Origin: Bacillota bacterium
Lineage (GTDB): Bacteria > Bacillota_I > Bacilli_A > RFN20 > CAG-826
DNA length: 11,272 bases
Direction: 5' to 3'
NCBI GenBank assembly: GCA_016872075.1
Contig: VHBF01000011.1
Location: 1-11,272, forward strand
Part shown: positions 8,157 through 11,272 of the stretch, one piece after another
Numbering within the stretch: the stretch's first letter is position 1
Layout of the letters: each line of letters starts with the position of its first letter
Position numbers and translations under genes: made by a program
Notes under the pieces: model-generated
Databases searched by the model: none
Seen by the model: the letters and a program-made list of their open reading frames with translations, nothing else
What the model was told of the DNA's origin: nothing

Positions 8157-8184
8157 GCATCCACGTGTTTTTGAGGTGGGATGC
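8157..8184 (-). promoter_or_regulatory. hairpin in the ppdK leader
   Basis: GCATCCAC (8157-8164) and GTGGGATGC (8176-8184) form an 8-bp stem with one bulged G and an 11-base loop. It would lie near the 5' end of the ppdK mRNA, 5 bases upstream of the ribosome-binding site, and it contains the non-used in-frame ATG. A stem here may protect the mRNA 5' end or modulate initiation; the function is not shown by sequence. Confidence 0.5.
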
Positions 8185-8191
8185 TCGCGAG
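8184..8191. repeat. 8-bp perfect palindrome CTCGCGAG
   Basis: CTCGCGAG is a perfect palindrome, GC-rich in an AT-rich gap. It lies where ppdK transcription is predicted to start, about 7 bases beyond the -10 element. It could be half of an operator or simply extend the leader hairpin. Confidence 0.4.
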
Positions 8192-8195
8192 TAAA

Positions 8196-8204
8196 ATCAT
8201 ATCA
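8196..8204 (-). promoter_or_regulatory. extended -10 promoter of ppdK
   Basis: On the minus strand TGATATGAT reads as TGn plus TATGAT, an extended -10 element differing from TATAAT at one position. No good -35 hexamer is found 16-18 bases upstream, which is tolerated for extended -10 promoters. The predicted start near 8189 gives a leader of about 50 bases. Inferred from sequence pattern only. Confidence 0.55.
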
Positions 8205-8235
8205 CAAACCTTTTTAACCTTCCATACAATCGAAT

Positions 8236-8246
8236 AGGTAAAACCT
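8236..8246. repeat. inverted repeat AGGT-AAA-ACCT near the -35 position
   Basis: A short perfect inverted repeat, 4-bp arms around AAA, occupies the expected -35 location of the forward promoter, which otherwise has a poor -35 hexamer (TAGGTA, three of six matches). It may be a small operator or activator site; such short repeats also arise by chance. Confidence 0.3.
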
Positions 8247-8258
8247 GTGAAATCTCGT

Positions 8259-8264
8259 TATAAT
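8259..8264 (+). promoter_or_regulatory. -10 element TATAAT of the kinase-nucleosidase-phosphodiesterase operon
   Basis: A perfect TATAAT lies in the gap between the divergent genes. Transcription would begin around 8270-8272. This leaves only about 10 untranslated bases before the ATG at 8281 and excludes the ATG at 8263, which is inside the element. Confidence 0.6.
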
Positions 8265-8280
8265 GTTTTTAACCGAAAAG

Positions 8281-9831
8281 ATGAAAACAAAAACTGAACC
8301 CCTTGCGTTAACCATCGACTTTGGCACCCAATCCGTTCGTGTGAGTATTTTTAATCGTCAGGGCGAAATTTTAGCAATTAAAAAACAAGTCTATAGTCCT
8401 ACCTATGAATCGGCAAAACCAGGCTATGCTGAACACCATGCTTCTTTTTATTGGGATAACTTAAAACAAGTTACCCTTGCCTTAAAAAAAGACCATCCTG
8501 AATTACTAAAACAAGTTACCACAGCAGCGATGACGGTCTTCCGTGGCACCGCTATTATGTTAGACAAAGATAAAAAACCCGTAAGAAAAGTCATTTTATG
8601 GCTTGATCAAAGACTTGCTAAATTTGAACCTTTTTCATTGTTCCACAACATTGCTTATCACTTTCTAGGCCTATACCAAACGGCAAAATTAAATTCTCGT
8701 CGAACCATGGCAAGGTGGGTAAGACAATACGAACCAGAAAACTGGAAAAAGGTGAAATATTATGTTGCCCTCTCGACATATTTTAATTATTTATTAACCG
8801 ATCAACTAACCGATAGTGCTGCGAATATGATTGGTCACTACCCCTTGGATTTTATTACCAGTAAATGGTATAAACCCACCCATGTTAAAGCCGCAGTTTT
8901 CAATATTCCCTTATCGATGCTAGTCCCATTAAAAAAACCAGGAGAATTATTAGGTCGCATTACAAAAAAAGCTTCTGAAGAACTGGGATTACTAGAAGGT
9001 TTACCGATTTATGCAGCGGGTCCAGATAAAGCTGCCGAAACCCTTGGTACCGGTTGTATAACCAATGATGTTGCGAATTTATCATATGGAACCTCTGTAT
9101 CCATGACCGTACCAAGTAAGGTTTATGTTGAACCCGAACCCTTTTTACCTGGATACCCTTCTTCACTTCCTAACTTATACAACATTGAAGTTCACATCAA
9201 CCGCGGGTATTGGATGATTTCATGGTTCCGTGATAACTTTGCTCACAAAGAAACCGCTGAAGCGATGATTGATAAGATGGCCGTTGAAGAAAAATTAAAC
9301 CAACAAATGATGAAGATTCCACCCGGTTCAGAAGGGTTGGTCTTATCACCTTATTGGGGACCAGGATTAAGAAGGCCTGAAGCAAAAGGCGCGATTGTTG
9401 GTTGGAGTGACGTTCACACTAAAGTTCACTTATATCGTGCGATTGTCGAAGGCATTGCCTTTGGAATTCAAGAAGGTTTTTTAGGCATGCAAAAACGATT
9501 AAAACACAAAGTGAAAGAAATCCGGGTTTCAGGCGGTGGATCAAAATCAGATGCGATTTGCCAAATCACCGCTGATATTTTTAATTTACCTGTATCAAGA
9601 GTACAAACCAACGAAACATCGTCACTCGGTACTGCAATCGCAGCTTTTTTAGCCAGTGGTGATTTTGCCAGTCCAGAAGCAGCGGTGCAATCTATGGTCC
9701 AAGTTTCTAAAACGTTTAGTCCTAATCCAGACGCAGTGAAACGTTATCAATACTTGTACCATAAAGTTTATGCAAAAATTTACCCTAAGTTACTTAATCT
9801 CTATCGTGATTTAATTAAATTTAACCAATGA
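8281..9831 (+). CDS. FGGY-family carbohydrate kinase
   Basis: ATP-dependent sugar or polyol kinase of the FGGY group (xylulokinase, ribulokinase, glycerol kinase and AI-2 kinase relatives). In the predicted 516-residue protein the N-terminal phosphate motif is TIDFGTQSVR (11-20), followed by KPGYAEHHASFYW in the place of the usual PGWAEQDPxxW, then ILWLDQR (105-111). The catalytic base is probably the Asp of AAGPDKAAETLG (about 249), then SYGTSVSM. The C-terminal lobe has the family signature region around YRAIVEGIAFG and the ATP-binding RVSGGGSKSDAICQ. Both lobes are complete. The substrate cannot be read from the sequence. An in-frame ATG at 8263 lies within a TATAAT box, so the ATG at 8281 is preferred; it has no Shine-Dalgarno sequence, suggesting near-leaderless initiation. 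The TGA overlaps the next ATG, so its job is probably tied to the nucleosidase downstream. Confidence 0.9.
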   Translation: MKTKTEPLALTIDFGTQSVRVSIFNRQGEILAIKKQVYSPTYESAKPGYAEHHASFYWDNLKQVTLALKKDHPELLKQVTTAAMTVFRGTAIMLDKDKKPVRKVILWLDQRLAKFEPFSLFHNIAYHFLGLYQTAKLNSRRTMARWVRQYEPENWKKVKYYVALSTYFNYLLTDQLTDSAANMIGHYPLDFITSKWYKPTHVKAAVFNIPLSMLVPLKKPGELLGRITKKASEELGLLEGLPIYAAGPDKAAETLGTGCITNDVANLSYGTSVSMTVPSKVYVEPEPFLPGYPSSLPNLYNIEVHINRGYWMISWFRDNFAHKETAEAMIDKMAVEEKLNQQMMKIPPGSEGLVLSPYWGPGLRRPEAKGAIVGWSDVHTKVHLYRAIVEGIAFGIQEGFLGMQKRLKHKVKEIRVSGGGSKSDAICQITADIFNLPVSRVQTNETSSLGTAIAAFLASGDFASPEAAVQSMVQVSKTFSPNPDAVKRYQYLYHKVYAKIYPKLLNLYRDLIKFNQ

Positions 9832-10445
9832 AAAAAATCATTCTTGTGTTCGCAATGGAGGCGGAATTAGATGCCTTTAAATCACAACTTAAAACCCCAA
9901 CTCAACCTCATGATGGCGTCGAAGAAATTCACCTATCCCGACAAACTATACGCTTGGTCTTAACCGGCATTACGATGTTAAATTGCTATAAATTACAACA
10001 GCACATCCATGAATTTAAACCTGATCTTGTGATGCAAATCGGAACCTGTGCGGGATTAAGAAAACAAAAAATTGGTGATGTGATTCACGCCCAGACTTTC
10101 TATAATGCCGACTTAGACTTAACTACCTTTCAACGACCTCTAGGTCGCTTATACCCACATGAAAAAGTGAACATTCAAAATCCAATTTTAGTTTCGGGTT
10201 CTACATTTTTAGACTCAGAAAAACGTGTTAAAGAAGTGATTCAGCAATTTGACGCGGATGCATTTGATATGGAAAGTTTTGGTTTTTATACGATGTGTGA
10301 ACAACAAAAAATCCCGTTTTCAAGTATTCGTGGCGTTTCAGATAACGGGCAAACCAATGCCAATACAACGTTTGAAATGAATGTAAAGAAAGCGGCTACC
10401 GCTGCAGCAATCTATACAATGCAATATCTTAAAAACCTTCAATGA
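9828..10445 (+). CDS. MTA/SAH-nucleosidase-like nucleoside hydrolase or phosphorylase
   Basis: Member of the PNP/MTAN superfamily, which cleaves the N-glycosidic bond of nucleosides. It resembles 5'-methylthioadenosine/S-adenosylhomocysteine nucleosidase: the start KIILVFAMEAELDAF matches the AMEEE motif, with E13 at the catalytic Glu position. MQIGTCAGL (69-77) is the family glycine loop, ADLDLTTF matches the DVDVTAF region, FDMES (146-150) carries the ribose-binding Met-Glu, and RGVSDNG (168-174) carries the catalytic Asp at D172. At 205 residues it is about 25 shorter than E. coli MTAN, mainly between residues 105 and 120, so substrate preference may differ (other 5'-deoxynucleosides or purine nucleosides are possible). 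No signal peptide is present, so it is cytoplasmic. It is coupled by ATGA to both neighbours and has no ribosome-binding site of its own. Confidence 0.85.
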   Translation: MKKIILVFAMEAELDAFKSQLKTPTQPHDGVEEIHLSRQTIRLVLTGITMLNCYKLQQHIHEFKPDLVMQIGTCAGLRKQKIGDVIHAQTFYNADLDLTTFQRPLGRLYPHEKVNIQNPILVSGSTFLDSEKRVKEVIQQFDADAFDMESFGFYTMCEQQKIPFSSIRGVSDNGQTNANTTFEMNVKKAATAAAIYTMQYLKNLQ

Positions 10446-11272
10446 AAACCATTTATTCCCCAACCCATTCTTTGGTTAATTTAAGTAATACGATTCTTGC
10501 ACATTATCAAATCCCCACCAATCATCCACCGATTAAGAAATTGTTGGATGCGCTAAAGGGTAAGCAGAAAATTGCGTTTCTGCTTTTTGACGGGATGGGT
10601 CAATCCATATTACGAAGGCATTTACCGTTTTATGCTTGGCTAAGAACCAAAACATTATGTTCGATTACATCAACATTTCCTAGCACCACCGCGGCCGCAA
10701 CCAATGCGTTTTTATCAGCAAAACATCCCAATGAAATTGGCTGGTTGGGTTGGGCCCAATATTTTCCTGAACACGATAGAATTCTTGAATTATTTACCGG
10801 CAAAGATTCCTTGCTTCAACAACCTGCACTACCGGCAACTGAGGTCCAAAAAACAATTCAATATCAATCGATTTTTCAAACTCTCCAACAACACCAACCC
10901 AATTTAGCCATTTATCAAGTATGGCCAGATGTTCGCCCTGGTGGATACAAAACCATCGATACATGGTTTCAACGTTTACACGAATTAGGACTACAATCAG
11001 GACCTAGTTTTACATATGGATATTGGTTAGATCCAGATAAGACCATTCACCAACAAGGGGTTCGTCCTAAAATGATTCAAACTATCATCCATGATATTCA
11101 ATCGCGTTTAAAACGATTAGCCGAACAAAATCCAGACACAACCTATATTGTCTTCGCGGATCATGGATTAGTGGATGTTTCTTTTTTAAGTATTCAAGCA
11201 CAACAAGAAATTTATGCTTTACTTAAGCGAAGCTTTTCACTAGAACCACGTGCCGCTACCTTCTTTGTGAAT
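10442..11272 (+). CDS. Alkaline-phosphatase-superfamily phosphodiesterase/nucleotide pyrophosphatase, 3' end missing
   Basis: The frame is open from an ATG overlapping the nucleosidase stop to the right edge (277 codons seen). It belongs to the type I phosphodiesterase/nucleotide pyrophosphatase group of two-metal phosphohydrolases. Visible parts are LLFDGMGQS with metal ligand D50, STFPSTTAAATNAFLS with the nucleophile Thr at 82 or 83, DPDKTIH with the D199/H203 pair spaced by four as in NPP enzymes, and FADHG with D240/H241. The last expected metal-binding His would lie beyond the window. The N-terminus (MKTIYSPTHSLVN) is not hydrophobic, so the enzyme is probably cytoplasmic. Likely substrates are nucleotides, nucleotide sugars or other phosphodiesters; the exact one is unknown. 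Coupling to a nucleosidase and a sugar kinase favours a nucleotide-type substrate, by inference. Confidence 0.85.
   Translation, partial: MKTIYSPTHSLVNLSNTILAHYQIPTNHPPIKKLLDALKGKQKIAFLLFDGMGQSILRRHLPFYAWLRTKTLCSITSTFPSTTAAATNAFLSAKHPNEIGWLGWAQYFPEHDRILELFTGKDSLLQQPALPATEVQKTIQYQSIFQTLQQHQPNLAIYQVWPDVRPGGYKTIDTWFQRLHELGLQSGPSFTYGYWLDPDKTIHQQGVRPKMIQTIIHDIQSRLKRLAEQNPDTTYIVFADHGLVDVSFLSIQAQQEIYALLKRSFSLEPRAATFFVN

Noticed and set aside
8140..8160. Seven-residue N-terminal extension of PPDK from the ATG at 8160
   Set aside because: The AAAGGAG ribosome-binding site lies inside this extension and points to the ATG at 8139.
8263..8265. ATG at 8263 as start of the FGGY kinase
   Set aside because: It lies inside a perfect TATAAT and would add six residues not typical for the family; the ATG at 8281 fits better. 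Without transcript data it cannot be fully excluded.
10704..10907. 67-residue open frame on the plus strand
   Set aside because: It lies in another frame within the phosphodiesterase gene, which has clear catalytic motifs across this region.
1..11272. CRISPR arrays, tRNA or rRNA genes, insertion sequences, phage or defence genes
   Set aside because: No direct-repeat array, cloverleaf sequence, transposase or terminal inverted repeat was seen; coding density leaves no room for them.

Overview
The window is 11.3 kb of densely packed, AT-rich bacterial DNA. It holds ten protein genes, two of them cut by the window ends, and has no gene-free stretch longer than about 150 bases. The organism looks like a low-GC Firmicute or a relative in the Mollicutes/Erysipelotrichia direction (Acholeplasma- or Izemoplasma-like). 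The grounds are the base composition, the Firmicutes-specific RNase M5 gene, and the order jag-mnmE and tatD-rnmV-rsmA-glmU. That order looks like a condensed version of the origin-proximal region of Bacillus-type chromosomes. Tryptophan is encoded by TGG throughout, and TGA ends several genes, so the mycoplasma code (TGA = Trp) does not apply. The taxonomic placement is an inference; there is no rRNA to settle it. No tRNA, rRNA, CRISPR array, insertion sequence or phage gene was found.

Region 1 (1-5443, + strand) is a housekeeping RNA and ribosome cluster: 3' part of jag/khpB (RNA-binding), mnmE (tRNA wobble-U34 modification GTPase), tatD (metal-dependent nuclease), rnmV (5S rRNA maturation), rsmA (16S rRNA dimethyltransferase) and glmU (UDP-GlcNAc synthesis). 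From mnmE to rsmA, consecutive genes share their stop and start bases, so this is one translationally coupled operon. glmU follows after 23 bases with its own strong ribosome-binding site. A small terminator-like hairpin lies between jag and mnmE.

Region 2 (5453-8204, - strand) is ppdK, pyruvate phosphate dikinase. It converges on glmU and ends in a clear rho-independent terminator. Its leader carries an extended -10 promoter, an 8-bp palindrome and a hairpin just before the ribosome-binding site.

Region 3 (8236-11272, + strand) is a second, divergently transcribed operon of three enzymes joined by ATGA overlaps: an FGGY-family carbohydrate kinase, a compact MTA/SAH-nucleosidase-like enzyme, and an alkaline-phosphatase-superfamily phosphodiesterase/nucleotide pyrophosphatase that runs off the window. 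Together they could take a nucleotide-type substrate to a free base and a phosphorylated sugar. This is the most interesting part of the window, because the combination is not a standard named pathway. The pathway reading is inference.
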